DNA of 45,664 bases from Pseudomonadota bacterium (GCA_022564475.1 JADFLJ010000002.1:1-45664); one strand, 5' to 3'; shown: positions 12,982 through 23,543, numbered from the stretch's first letter. Notes: a model not told the origin generated them from the sequence alone. Translations and numbers: made by a program.

Positions 12982-14436
12982 TTAGCGAAGAGTGCCCAGC
13001 CGATCGGTCAGCTCGATCGGCTTGCCGTCGATATCCACGAGCGCTCGCGGCGGGTCAATCTTCTGCGTTAGCGGCGTGACGATTATCATCGTTACGAAAG
13101 ACACACCAAGTCCAATCAGGTCACCCGGCAACTCCGGGTAAAGCAGCGACGTTGTCAGCCACGACACAATTCCCATGGACATCGCTGCCAGCGCACCGCT
13201 GCGATTGGCCTTCTGCCACCAGACGCCAAGTATAAACGGCACGATTACGGCGGCCAGCAATAGCAAATTGCCGTCCAGCATCGTGTCGAAAACAACCTGC
13301 GCATTCAATGCGAAGCTGACAGCGATAATGCCAAGCACCAAAATTCCCCAGCGCACGACCTGAAGTTGTAATTTGGCTGAAGGGTTCGGCTTCACCAGCG
13401 GCAACAGGTTAGTGCTTACAACGCTGGCCGATGCCAATAGCGCGCTGTCGCAGGAGCTCATGATGGCTGCGAGTACGGCGCCGACAAACACAGCAAGGGC
13501 AACCGGGTGCAGGTGTTCGAACGCCAGCGCTGGCACGATTGACTCGGAATCGGAGAGGCCGGGCATCGTGACGGAGCCGATGATTCCCAGCAGAACCGGA
13601 ATCATGCCAAAGGCCAGGTAGCCAATCGATGCCAGGTAGAAAGACTGTTGTGCCACACGCTCGCTCTTTGCCGCGAGCGCCCGCCCCATCAAGGACTGAG
13701 ATGCAATATCAGCGAGCCCGAAAATGACCCATGCGCGCAGGTAGTTGAGCCAGCGCTCGCCGGTGTGCTCGAGCGGATACATTCGAAACGTGTGCTCGGG
13801 GAGCTGTGACGAGATGGCCCCCCAGCCGCCGGAATCAACGAGCACAACGACCAGCAAGATAATCAGGCCGAACGCAATAACAATCATCTGGAAAAAGTCA
13901 GTGAGCGCAACCGCGAGCATGCCTCCCATCGTCGTGTAGATAATGACAATAATCGCACCGCCAATAATGCCGTAGACCAGGGGTGTTCCAGTTAAGGTCT
14001 CGAACACGATGCCGAATGCGACCAGCATTCCGGCGACCCATAAAAGCGTCGACATTAGCGACGCGATTGAGGTAATTGTAGCGGCCGTGGGGCCGTAACG
14101 CTGTTCGACGAACTGCACAAAGGTCATCAGTTTCAGTCGCCGAATCAGGCGCACGAAGAAAAGCGCCAGCAGAAACAAACAGAGCGCAGCGCCGAAGGGA
14201 TCGGCGATGTTGCCAATGATGCCGTCGTCGTATGCGGCGCCCGCACCCCCGATCATCATGCCGCCGCCAAACCAGGTGGCGATAATCGTTGTCGTACAGA
14301 GCCATAAAGGCAAGCTACGGCCCGCGACGATAAACTCGGAAACGGAATGTGTTTTCCGGGCGGCGTAAACACCGATAGCGATCATGATGGCAATATAAAT
14401 TGCCACGCCGATAAAAATGATCGTCTCTGTCGTCAT
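12982..14436 (-). CDS. Sodium:solute symporter (SSS) family protein
   Basis: About 13 TM segments; VAGRSLPLWLCTTTIIATWFGGGMMIGGAGAAY, ALTDFFQMIVIAFGL. Confidence 0.9.
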   Translation of the reverse strand: MTTETIIFIGVAIYIAIMIAIGVYAARKTHSVSEFIVAGRSLPLWLCTTTIIATWFGGGMMIGGAGAAYDDGIIGNIADPFGAALCLFLLALFFVRLIRRLKLMTFVQFVEQRYGPTAATITSIASLMSTLLWVAGMLVAFGIVFETLTGTPLVYGIIGGAIIVIIYTTMGGMLAVALTDFFQMIVIAFGLIILLVVVLVDSGGWGAISSQLPEHTFRMYPLEHTGERWLNYLRAWVIFGLADIASQSLMGRALAAKSERVAQQSFYLASIGYLAFGMIPVLLGIIGSVTMPGLSDSESIVPALAFEHLHPVALAVFVGAVLAAIMSSCDSALLASASVVSTNLLPLVKPNPSAKLQLQVVRWGILVLGIIAVSFALNAQVVFDTMLDGNLLLLAAVIVPFILGVWWQKANRSGALAAMSMGIVSWLTTSLLYPELPGDLIGLGVSFVTMIIVTPLTQKIDPPRALVDIDGKPIELTDRLGTLR

Positions 14437-14553
14437 GCCTGTTCTTCTTATTATTGCTGAGCAAACAGACTAGCACCATTGGCCATAATCCGGGCTGCGT
14501 GGGCAAGCGACCGAACCAAAGCTGCGTGTATCCGGTATCATTCGCGTTATCTT

Positions 14554-15921
14554 ATGGATTTAACAATCGTCATTCTTGCTGCTGGTCAGGGCACGCGCAT
14601 GCGCTCCGATTTGCCCAAGGTCCTGCAGCCGCTGGCCGGTCGGCCGTTGCTCGCGCATGTGCTCGAGTATTCCCGCGCGCTTGCAGCAAACGATGTGTGC
14701 GTCGTCTACGGTCATGGCGCCGACGCGGTGCCGACAGCTTTTGCCGGCCAGGGTCTGCGATGGGCCTTGCAGGCCAAGCAAAACGGCACCGGCCACGCCG
14801 TCATGCAGGCGATGCCGGACACACCGGACGACAATCAGGTGCTGATTTTGTTCGGTGACGTACCGTTGTTGTTACCGGAGACCTTGCAACGCCTGCGAGC
14901 CGCGACGGGCGACGACGAATTAGCCATACTGACCGTTGACATGGATGACCCGACCGGCTACGGCCGCATTGTTCGTGAGCATGGAAAGGTCGTTCGCAAC
15001 GTCGAACAAAAAGACGCCAGCGACGCAGAGCGGCAAATCAGAGAGATCAATACGGGCGTCATGCTGTCACCCGCCGTGAAGCTCAAGCACTGGCTGGACA
15101 AGCTCGGCAACGACAATGCACAAGGTGAGTATTATTTGACTGACATTATCGCCATGGCTGTGAATGACGGTGTCACCGTCCACGGCATCAAGGCGAGCAA
15201 GCAGGAAGAGGTAATGGGCATAAACGACAAGAAACAACTGGCCGAAGCCGAGCGCGCATTGCAGGCTCGACTCGTCGATGAACTCATGGCTCAGGGTGTC
15301 GGTTTTGCGGATCCGTCACGCGTCGATATCCGCGGCAATCTCAGCTGTGGCAAAGATGTTTTCATCGACATCAACGCGATATTCGAGGGCGAAGTCGTGT
15401 TGGGCGATGGCACGAAGATCGAATCCAATAACCTGATACGTGACACACGGCTTGGTACGGGAACGCTGGTGCATTCAAACTGCCATATCGAAGGCGCCGT
15501 GACGGGCGCCAATTGCGAAATCGGGCCGTTTGCACGATTGCGGCCCGGCGCGGAGCTCGCAGACAATGTCAAAGTCGGCAACTTCGTCGAAATAAAGAAA
15601 AGCACGGTGGCCGATGGCAGCAAGGTAAACCACCTGACCTACATAGGAGACACGGATATCGGCAAAGGTGTAAACGTCGGCGCCGGCACGATCACCTGCA
15701 ATTACGATGGCGTGAACAAACATCGCACAACGATTGGCGATGATGTGTTTATCGGTTCCGGCGTGAACCTCGTGGCACCAGTCAAAATAGGCAAAGGTGC
15801 AACGATCGGTGCGGGCTCGACGATTACCAAGCCTGTCGCCGAAGGCCAGCTCGTAATTGAGCGGTCGAAACAAATGACGGTCCGGGGCTGGAAGCGTCCC
15901 GTCAAGAAAGGAGCAGATTGA
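14554..15921 (+). CDS. glmU: Bifunctional UDP-N-acetylglucosamine diphosphorylase / glucosamine-1-phosphate N-acetyltransferase
   Basis: VILAAGQGTRMRSDLPKVLQPLAGRPLL, C-terminal left-handed beta-helix hexapeptides; start taken as ATG 14554 within the 14479 ORF. Confidence 0.96.
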   Translation: MDLTIVILAAGQGTRMRSDLPKVLQPLAGRPLLAHVLEYSRALAANDVCVVYGHGADAVPTAFAGQGLRWALQAKQNGTGHAVMQAMPDTPDDNQVLILFGDVPLLLPETLQRLRAATGDDELAILTVDMDDPTGYGRIVREHGKVVRNVEQKDASDAERQIREINTGVMLSPAVKLKHWLDKLGNDNAQGEYYLTDIIAMAVNDGVTVHGIKASKQEEVMGINDKKQLAEAERALQARLVDELMAQGVGFADPSRVDIRGNLSCGKDVFIDINAIFEGEVVLGDGTKIESNNLIRDTRLGTGTLVHSNCHIEGAVTGANCEIGPFARLRPGAELADNVKVGNFVEIKKSTVADGSKVNHLTYIGDTDIGKGVNVGAGTITCNYDGVNKHRTTIGDDVFIGSGVNLVAPVKIGKGATIGAGSTITKPVAEGQLVIERSKQMTVRGWKRPVKKGAD

Positions 15922-17754
15922 ATGTGTGGAATCGTCGGCGCGGTTGCCGAGAGAAACGTTGTTCCGATCCTCATGGAGGGCCTGCGCAGGCTTGAGTACC
16001 GAGGTTATGACTCGGCGGGCATCGCGCTGTATGACGATGGCGAGATCATACGCTTGCGGCGTGCCGGCAAAGTGCAGGAGCTGCAGTCCGCACTCGACAA
16101 GAATCCGCTGCAAGGCGCAACCGGAATTTCACACACACGCTGGGCAACACACGGCGCACCGAACGAAAGTAACGCACACCCGCATGTGTCCGGTAAGGAC
16201 ATTGCCATTGTTCACAACGGCATTATCGAAAACCATGAAGAACTGCGCGATGAGCTAATGAAGCACGGTTACACGTTTGACTCGGAGACCGATACCGAGG
16301 TCGTCGCGCATCGCATTCATTTCAACATGCAGGCAGACGGCGATTTTGTGAAGGCCGTCAAGACCACGGTCGCCGAGCTCGAGGGCGCTTATGCGCTCGC
16401 AATAATGAGCGTCAAACATCCGGGCGAACTGATCCTCGCGCGGCAGGGCGCGCCTGCGGTTGTCGGCCTGGGCCTTGAAGAGAATTTCATCGCGTCGGAC
16501 GTTGCTGCATTGCTGCCCGTTACGCGCAAATTCATCTACCTGGAAGAGGGCGATGTCGCGCACGTTCGACGCAAGGAAGTTACGATTTGGGATATTGATG
16601 GCAATGTTGTCGAACGACCCGTTGCCCAGAGTGAACTGAGTGCCGATGCGGCCGAACGCGGCAGCTATCGACATTACATGCAAAAGGAAATTTACGAACA
16701 ACCCGAGGCCGTTGCGCGAACGCTTGACGGCCGCATCGCCGACGGCAAGGTTCTTGACTCAGCCTTCGGCGATAAAGCGAACGAGGTGCTGGACAAGACG
16801 AAAGGCGTACACATCATCGCCTGCGGTACGAGTTACCATGCAGGCCTTGTCGCGCGTTACTGGATCGAGGCACTCTGCAGAATTCCATGCATGGTTGAGA
16901 TCGCGAGTGAGTATCGTTATCGCTCACCCGTTGTCTTGCAAGATACGTTGTTCATTACGATCAGTCAGTCTGGAGAAACGGCCGACACGCTCGCGGCATT
17001 GCGACTCGCGAAGGAGATGGATTACATCTCGACGCTGACGATTTGCAACGCGCCGGAGAGTTCGATGGTGCGCGAGTCCGACCTCGTCATGCTGACTCAC
17101 GCGGGCCCGGAAATCGGCGTCGCGTCAACAAAAGCATTTACGACACAGCTGGCGGCATTGGCATTGCTGACCATCGTGCTTGCAAGACGTTCGGGGCTTG
17201 AGGAAAAACAGGAACGCGCACTGGTCGCCCAGCTTGCAGACTTGCCGGGCCTGATCGGACAGGTTTTGACGCTGGACTCATCCATCGAAGCACTTGCCGA
17301 ACACTTCGCGGACAAAGAACACGCGTTGTTCCTGGGCCGCGGCGTACAAAATCCCGTGGCCATGGAGGGTGCGCTCAAGCTTAAGGAAATTTCCTATATC
17401 CATGCTGAGGCGTATGCGGCCGGCGAACTCAAACACGGACCGCTGGCACTGGTCGACGAAAACATGCCGGTTGTAAGCATTGCGCCGGACGATGACTTGC
17501 TCGAAAAGTTGAAAAGCAATCTGCAGGAAGTACGCGCCCGGGGCGGCGAATTATTTGTGTTCGCGGACCCGCGCGTGCAGTTCGGCGATCGTCACGGCAT
17601 TCACACGACTCGTATGCCGGCACTCATTCAGGATTTTCAGGCACCGATTCTCTATACGATTCCACTGCAATTGCTCGCGTATCACGTCGCGTTGCTCAAA
17701 GGCACGGATGTCGATCAGCCGCGAAACCTCGCGAAGTCGGTGACTGTCGAATAG
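15922..17754 (+). CDS. glmS: Glutamine--fructose-6-phosphate aminotransferase (isomerizing)
   Basis: [38 protein letters not shown] domains; C-terminus [13 protein letters not shown]. Confidence 0.98.
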   Translation: MCGIVGAVAERNVVPILMEGLRRLEYRGYDSAGIALYDDGEIIRLRRAGKVQELQSALDKNPLQGATGISHTRWATHGAPNESNAHPHVSGKDIAIVHNGIIENHEELRDELMKHGYTFDSETDTEVVAHRIHFNMQADGDFVKAVKTTVAELEGAYALAIMSVKHPGELILARQGAPAVVGLGLEENFIASDVAALLPVTRKFIYLEEGDVAHVRRKEVTIWDIDGNVVERPVAQSELSADAAERGSYRHYMQKEIYEQPEAVARTLDGRIADGKVLDSAFGDKANEVLDKTKGVHIIACGTSYHAGLVARYWIEALCRIPCMVEIASEYRYRSPVVLQDTLFITISQSGETADTLAALRLAKEMDYISTLTICNAPESSMVRESDLVMLTHAGPEIGVASTKAFTTQLAALALLTIVLARRSGLEEKQERALVAQLADLPGLIGQVLTLDSSIEALAEHFADKEHALFLGRGVQNPVAMEGALKLKEISYIHAEAYAAGELKHGPLALVDENMPVVSIAPDDDLLEKLKSNLQEVRARGGELFVFADPRVQFGDRHGIHTTRMPALIQDFQAPILYTIPLQLLAYHVALLKGTDVDQPRNLAKSVTVE

Positions 17755-17868
17755 CCAACCGCGTTGCTGCGGCGATTATCCATAGCGAGACCCCTATAAT
17801 TGCGCACAATACAGCGGGAATAATTCGCGACATATGGTCATGTACAGGATGCAACCACTCACGTAACA

Positions 17869-18066
17869 ATGACCGGTCGACCCGAAAAGATCGGCGCCCT
17901 GGCCGCGATGGATATCTTCTTAATGCTCAATGGGCAAGAACTATTGCCGGACGAAGCTGAAGCTGTTGTGATAATCAATGCGCTCGCCGCAGGAGAATTT
18001 TCTCAAGGTGACCTTTCCGAATGGCTTGAACTCAATTCGACTGATCTTTCTGATGGGAAAATCTAG
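17869..18066 (+). pseudogene. Putative C-terminal remnant of a Fic/Doc (death-on-curing) toxin
   Basis: PEKIGALAAMDIFLMLNGQELLPDEAEAVVIINALAAGEFSQGDLSEWLELNS resembles the segment after the HPFxDGNKRxG motif of Doc-type Fic proteins. No catalytic motif or N-terminal part is found upstream. Confidence 0.5.
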
Positions 18067-18215
18067 CAACTGATGAAATGCAGCCTGACAATGCACCTCA
18101 CCTTCACTCGCCAAATATGAAACTTCGCCTCTTTGCAGTATTGGGCATCACATGCTGGCCGTAGAGAATTCCTGCGAGTGACCAACCCGGAGCAGAGGGA
18201 CCTCCACTAAGCAAG

Positions 18216-19868
18216 CTACAGCGCAGCACGCTGTCGCCAATAATACGCGTCTACCATCGACCTTGAAACCACATGCCCCTGCTCGTAAAGGGTGGCGAAT
18301 CTGAGCTGCGCCTGGGTCGAGCCAAGTGATGCGGCGATGCGCATCAGATTGAATACGAGAGCTGGTCCATACTCAGAGGGATATTCGAACGTCGTTTCGT
18401 CTGCGAATCGAACGATAAATACGTCATCTCCGACATCAAGTGCTTTCTCAATGATGTCAACGATGTTCATCAGTGCACTGCCCGTTTCATCGGGTCGCAC
18501 AGCGGCCCGATCCAGCGCTGCGGCGATCGCGGCAGCACCGTGAAACCTTTGAAAATAGGCATCATCGAGCAGAAAATCGGCGGGCCCGTAGCCGGCTATT
18601 TCTATCTGCGTGAGGTATTTTCTACTGGCCCTGAAATTCGGGGCAGAGCCCAATCCTTCGCGGTAGCGAAACGCCACACTGAATGCTGCTGTGCTGATTC
18701 CGCTGTCGGCAGCCACCGCTAGTAAACGCGTCGCCTCTACGTCATCGCGGGGTGCACCGTGTCCGTTCGCCATCATGCGGCCCAGATTGAACGCAGCCGT
18801 TGTGTCGCCGTTGTCCACGGCTGTTTTAAACCACCTCACCGCTTCAATGTAGTCTTGAGCGACACCACATATCGCCATCAGATAGCAGTACCCCAATTCG
18901 TTCGCCGCGAACTCTTTGCCGTTTTGCGCCGCCTGTTCCATCCAGAATACACCGGGGGCCAGGACGCCCTGGCTCTCATTAATGTCATTCGTAATATAAA
19001 AGACAGCAAGGCTCCACTGTGCGTCCACGGAACCCATTGCAGCATCGCGCAGCAATGCTGCTTTGGGCGTTGGCGCTATCTCTTCGGTTTCGGTTTCGCC
19101 CGTCTCTGCCACCGAACGCGATGCTTCATATCTCTCAACATTCAGATACAGCTCCAAGCGTTGCGTGGCATCGGCGTCATATTCACCGTTTATCGCAATC
19201 GCTTGCCGCTGGTATTTCACCGCATTGTCGAAATTACCGGCGGACGCATAAGCCGCCGCAAGAGTATCCACATGTTCCCAAACCGGCACTTCTTGCAAAC
19301 TAATGGCATGGGTCGAGTGTTCTATCGCCAACTGAGGGTCGAGGACATCAGGATCGGGATGCGTTGCCAGCAGCCACGCAAATTCGTTGTATGGCCCCGG
19401 ATCTTCGGAATTAACGTCAACGAACAGGTGCAGCACTTGCATGCGTTCCGGCGTGAGACCCGCCATCTCAAATCGGCGCAAGACCTGGCTGAACCTCTGC
19501 GGCCCAAGTACCAGTTTGTTATTCTCGAAGCCATAGAGATAACTCTCGCGTATTGGCCCACTCAAATCGATTAGGGGAACGCCTTCGCGCACAACAAGAT
19601 ACCCCGGCCACTCCCTCAATATAAAAAGGTTTCGCTCGACCAGCTCGTTTCTTACCTGATCAATACTGGTACCCGACACGAATGCCGGCACAGATTGCAG
19701 CGCCTGGCGCCATACCCATTGCATTTTGGTTAGCGGTGAGTTTTCGTGTTGACCAACAACTGTCTCGGGCACTGTTATCGAGGTGCGACCCGGCGACACA
19801 ACGACATGAATAATCGGCGAGCTACCGGCCAGCAATGACAGCAACAGGAACGCGGCAATCTTCGACAT
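18216..19868 (-). CDS. Sel1/TPR-like repeat secreted or membrane-anchored protein
   Basis: Sel1-like repeats (AANELGYCYLMAICGVAQDYIEAVRWFKTAVDNGDTTAAFNLGRMMANGHGAPRDDVEATRLLAVAADSGISTAAF). Likely start MSKIAAFLLLSLLAG at 19868 within the longer ORF to 19979. Confidence 0.75.
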   Translation of the reverse strand: MSKIAAFLLLSLLAGSSPIIHVVVSPGRTSITVPETVVGQHENSPLTKMQWVWRQALQSVPAFVSGTSIDQVRNELVERNLFILREWPGYLVVREGVPLIDLSGPIRESYLYGFENNKLVLGPQRFSQVLRRFEMAGLTPERMQVLHLFVDVNSEDPGPYNEFAWLLATHPDPDVLDPQLAIEHSTHAISLQEVPVWEHVDTLAAAYASAGNFDNAVKYQRQAIAINGEYDADATQRLELYLNVERYEASRSVAETGETETEEIAPTPKAALLRDAAMGSVDAQWSLAVFYITNDINESQGVLAPGVFWMEQAAQNGKEFAANELGYCYLMAICGVAQDYIEAVRWFKTAVDNGDTTAAFNLGRMMANGHGAPRDDVEATRLLAVAADSGISTAAFSVAFRYREGLGSAPNFRASRKYLTQIEIAGYGPADFLLDDAYFQRFHGAAAIAAALDRAAVRPDETGSALMNIVDIIEKALDVGDDVFIVRFADETTFEYPSEYGPALVFNLMRIAASLGSTQAQLRFATLYEQGHVVSRSMVDAYYWRQRAAL

Positions 19869-20138
19869 CCGATCTTTTTCGCCCCCAGATAAGCGTCGCC
19901 CAATACGACCACGGATGATATCAGAGCTATTCAGGCAGCATCGAGTCGTCTTGATTACGTAGAAGTTGCAGCCTGACAACGCGATGCACTTGTCGCCCGA
20001 GTAGTAACTGTCACGGCTTTTATTCGCTCTTGCATGTTTGCATTTGCGTCAGTCGCGCCAGATACTTGGCCGCAGGTCGAAATAGAGTCCGGGTATGAAC
20101 CGCGTCGATATGGAACTAAAATTTCAAGAGTCATCTGC

Positions 20139-20861
20139 ATGAAAAACCGTCGTAGAACCGCTGGCGAGTTCGTGCTCATAGTTGTTGGTGTGTTCGTAGC
20201 GTTGCTGCTTGACACTATGATGAACGAGCGTCACGACGGCGAGCTCCGCTTAGAGTACTTGGTACGATTAGAAGCCGATATCAACGCAGACAAACAGGCT
20301 TTCGAGTATCGCATCGAGTTTTTTACTGCGGTCCAACAATTCAGCCAGGAATTCCTGGATTGGATGCAGTCCGACGCGCCAGTGGACCAGAATGTTTTGC
20401 TTGCCGCGTTTTATGCCGCTGAGATTTGGCCGTATGTTCCTCGTACAAGTACGTATCAGGATTTACAGAGCACAGGAAACCTTCGCTTAATCGAAAACAT
20501 TGAGCTGCGAACCAGGCTGTTCGAGTACCACAACAAAATTGATATATCCCGGCCAGGCTGGAATCCATCCGCCGAGTATCGCGAGACTGTTCGAGGGATA
20601 ATTCCAAGCGACGTGCAGGCTCAAATTCGAAAAGCTTGCCCGACGGCTGATATCGACAACCTGGTGCCGACGGGTTTTCCAGCTTGTATCCTTCAGGATA
20701 TAGACTACGAGCACGTAACAGCGTTATTTGAGCCGATGCGCGACGATGCATCCGTTCAAAATCTACTTACGTATCGTCATTCAGAACTTGGCGTGATGAT
20801 TCGACTGTTTCGTCAGCAAGTCTCGTTCGGTGACGATGTGTTGGCTCAAATTGCAGACTGA
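20139..20861 (+). CDS. DUF6090-like single-TM protein of unknown function
   Basis: MKNRRRTAGEFVLIVVGVFVALLLDTMMNERHDGELRLEYLVRLEADINADK: conserved N-terminal TM plus acidic helix architecture. Start taken as ATG 20139. Confidence 0.65.
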   Translation: MKNRRRTAGEFVLIVVGVFVALLLDTMMNERHDGELRLEYLVRLEADINADKQAFEYRIEFFTAVQQFSQEFLDWMQSDAPVDQNVLLAAFYAAEIWPYVPRTSTYQDLQSTGNLRLIENIELRTRLFEYHNKIDISRPGWNPSAEYRETVRGIIPSDVQAQIRKACPTADIDNLVPTGFPACILQDIDYEHVTALFEPMRDDASVQNLLTYRHSELGVMIRLFRQQVSFGDDVLAQIAD

Positions 20862-20923
20862 GCGGCACCAGCAACCACTTTGCTAATACTTGCGGATTCC
20901 AATGCAGGGGAGATGAATTAGCC

Positions 20924-21025
20924 GTGTCAACTATCGGCTTAATACTGTTTGGCATGGTACTGGTGCTGTTTTTCTTTGGCATTTTTGCACTCTATAGTCA
21001 GGCTTTCTGCTCGTCCGATAAGTAA
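20924..21025 (+). CDS. Putative 33-aa single-TM small protein upstream of an NSS transporter
   Basis: GTG-initiated frame MSTIGLILFGMVLVLFFFGIFALYSQAFCSSDK*, below the ORF-track length cutoff. GGGGAG upstream as a weak RBS. Confidence 0.35.
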   Translation: MSTIGLILFGMVLVLFFFGIFALYSQAFCSSDK

Positions 21026-21224
21026 AACGACCACCAATCAACGAGCTGCTACAGGGTATAATCCCACGCTACAAGAATTAGACGGATGGTTCAGCCGCAA
21101 TGATTAGCTCCAATCGGCAGCTAACCTCAATGTGGAAACAGAGGATTCGGATTGGCGCGGTGAGGCGGAGAATCGCTTCAACGGGCCTTTTGTTTTAGTC
21201 AAAGCATACTGGTAGGGGGTTATC

Positions 21225-22601
21225 TTGGCGCTTTCAAATACTGGCGATAACAATCAAACCTGGTCGTCCGGCTGGACGTTTATTCTTGCGGCCGTCGGTG
21301 CGGCGGTCGGACTCGGCAACATCTGGCGCTTTCCCTATGTTGTTGGCGAAAATGGTGGCGCTGCCTTCATTCTCGTATACGTTCTCTGTGTGGTGTTCGT
21401 TGCGATACCGATTCTGATCGGTGAGTTGATGATTGGCCGCCGAGGCAGCAATAGCCCGCCGCGTGCGATGGCGAGTGTGGCGAGAGAAGCAGGCCGTTCC
21501 AAACTATGGACGCTGGTTGCCTGGCTGGGCCTGATTGCCGGCTTCCTGATCGCAACCTACTACAGCGTCATTGCGGGATGGACGCTGGCGTACATCCAGA
21601 AAGCGATCATGGGCTTTGGTGGTGCGTCGGCTGCCGTAGTGGGGTCACAATTCGATGACCTGCAGGCAAACCCGCTGGTGATGACGGGTTGGCACACACT
21701 GTTTCTCTTTGTCACGATGACCATTGTTGGGCGCGGTCTGCATGGCGGTATCGAAAAAGCCGTTACAATAATGATGCCAGCGCTGTTTGCGATGTTGTTG
21801 CTGATGATTGGCTATGCTGCAGTTGCCGGTGATTTTGCGGCCGGCGTCAATTTTCTTTTCAGCGCCGACTTCAGCAAGATCGATGGCAGCTCGGTACTGA
21901 TGGCCATCGGCCAGGCGTTTTTCTCGATCGGTGTCGCGATGGGGCTGATGATGGTCTACGGTGCCTATGTACCGAAAGATGTTTCGCTGACGCGTTCGGC
22001 AATCATCATCGCGGGTGCAGACACTCTCGTCGCCCTGCTCGCCGGCCTGATGATCTTCCCGCTCGTGTTCGCCAACGGACTGGACCCGGCGTCCGGCCCC
22101 AGCCTTATTTTCCGAACCTTACCTGCGGCGTTTGTAAATATGCCAGGCGGTGCATTTTTTGGTGCGTTGTTCTTCCTGTTGCTGGCGTTCGCAGCGGTGA
22201 CATCACTGATCGCGCTGATCGAACCCATCGTCGCCTACGTTATTGATAAGTGGAGCCTGAGTCGTCGCAACGCCTGTATCGCAGTTGGTTCCCTGGTCTG
22301 GGTTATTGGCCTCGGCAGTGTGTTGTCTTCCAACGCGTGGTCCGATTTCATGCCGCTGGGCATGTTCGCATTTTTTGAAGACATGACGGTGTTCGGTCTA
22401 ATTGATTACTTCACGGCCAACATCTTCATGCCGATTGGTGGCATCCTGATCGCGCTGTTCGTCGGCTGGCGAATGCAGGTCAGTACGCTGCGCGAGGAAC
22501 TGCCGTTGATGGGGCCGGCCGTGTTTCAGGTCTGGTTGTGGATGATCCGGGTTGTCGCGCCGCTCGCAATCGTCGGAGTCATGTATCAGACCTTTGCCTA
22601 A
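21225..22601 (+). CDS. Neurotransmitter:sodium symporter (NSS) family transporter
   Basis: WSSGWTFILAAVGAAVGLGNIWRFPYVVGENGGAAFILVY signature; TTG start with GTAGGGGG upstream. Confidence 0.93.
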   Translation: MALSNTGDNNQTWSSGWTFILAAVGAAVGLGNIWRFPYVVGENGGAAFILVYVLCVVFVAIPILIGELMIGRRGSNSPPRAMASVAREAGRSKLWTLVAWLGLIAGFLIATYYSVIAGWTLAYIQKAIMGFGGASAAVVGSQFDDLQANPLVMTGWHTLFLFVTMTIVGRGLHGGIEKAVTIMMPALFAMLLLMIGYAAVAGDFAAGVNFLFSADFSKIDGSSVLMAIGQAFFSIGVAMGLMMVYGAYVPKDVSLTRSAIIIAGADTLVALLAGLMIFPLVFANGLDPASGPSLIFRTLPAAFVNMPGGAFFGALFFLLLAFAAVTSLIALIEPIVAYVIDKWSLSRRNACIAVGSLVWVIGLGSVLSSNAWSDFMPLGMFAFFEDMTVFGLIDYFTANIFMPIGGILIALFVGWRMQVSTLREELPLMGPAVFQVWLWMIRVVAPLAIVGVMYQTFA

Positions 22602-22640
22602 GGACTCTTTATAATCAATAGCTTACGCGTATCGCTGCTG

Positions 22641-23543
22641 GTGTTGGCCATGCTCGCGGTAAATGCTGCGAGCGCCGAGGGTGGCGTGTCGATTTACGTA
22701 CTTGGAGTTGCCCAGGACGCTGGCTATCCGCAGGCCGGTTGCTATCAACCGCACTGCATGCGTGCCTGGGAGGACAAGAGCCTGCGACGCGCGGCGAGCT
22801 CGATTGCAGTTATCGATGAAAGCGCGAAGGCGAAATACATCTTCGACGCCACGCCAGACATGCGTGAGCAGCTTTATGCATTGCAGAAAATAGCGCCGGA
22901 CAGCGAGTATAAACTCAATGGTGTTTTTCCGACGCACGCACACATCGGGCACTACGTTGGAATCATGCATTTCGGTCACGAAGCAATGGGTGCGAAGGGC
23001 GTGCCTGTTTACACAATGCCGCGAATGCATGAGTTCTTGTCGACGAACGGTCCCTGGGACCAGCTGGTTCGCTATGGCAACATCACGCTGCAGCCGATGG
23101 TTGACGGTGAGCCAATCGAATTTGGCGAGCAGTTGCGAATTACGCCGATCATCGTCCCGCATCGCGATGAGTATTCCGAAACCGTCGGATTTCGTATCGA
23201 CGGACCGAACAAGTCGGCCGTGTACATCCCCGATATCGACAAGTGGGAACGCTGGGACACGGATATTCGCGACATCATTCGCTCGGTGGATTACGCGTTG
23301 CTCGACGCAACTTTTTTTGCCGACGGTGAACTGCCGGGTCGTGATATGAGCAAGATTGCACACCCGTTCGTTGCGGAAAGCATGTTGCTGATGCAGGACA
23401 TGACAGCAGAAGAAAAATCCCGCGTCATTTTTATTCACATGAATCACACAAATCCGCTGCTCATCGAGGGCAGCAAAGAACAGGCTGCCGTAAAAGACCT
23501 CGGCTTTAATTTCGCATACGAAGGGATGCGACTGGAACTGTAA
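22641..23543 (+). CDS. MBL-fold (PqqB-like) metallo-hydrolase, probably exported
   Basis: LGVAQDAGYPQAGCYQPHCMRAW, SIAVID, PTHAHIGHYVGIMHFG, LLDATFFADGELPGRDMSKIAHPFV, IHMNHTNPL. True start may lie slightly upstream. Confidence 0.8.
   Translation: MLAMLAVNAASAEGGVSIYVLGVAQDAGYPQAGCYQPHCMRAWEDKSLRRAASSIAVIDESAKAKYIFDATPDMREQLYALQKIAPDSEYKLNGVFPTHAHIGHYVGIMHFGHEAMGAKGVPVYTMPRMHEFLSTNGPWDQLVRYGNITLQPMVDGEPIEFGEQLRITPIIVPHRDEYSETVGFRIDGPNKSAVYIPDIDKWERWDTDIRDIIRSVDYALLDATFFADGELPGRDMSKIAHPFVAESMLLMQDMTAEEKSRVIFIHMNHTNPLLIEGSKEQAAVKDLGFNFAYEGMRLEL

Noticed and set aside
18759-19574. 271-aa plus-strand ORF
   Set aside because: Antisense to the Sel1-repeat gene, His/Arg-rich shadow composition.
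19967-20030. Possible integron attC-like site (GCCTGACAACGCGATGCACTTG)
   Set aside because: No convincing complementary GTTRRRY partner or paired L boxes, and no integrase in the window; kept only as a direct-repeat observation.
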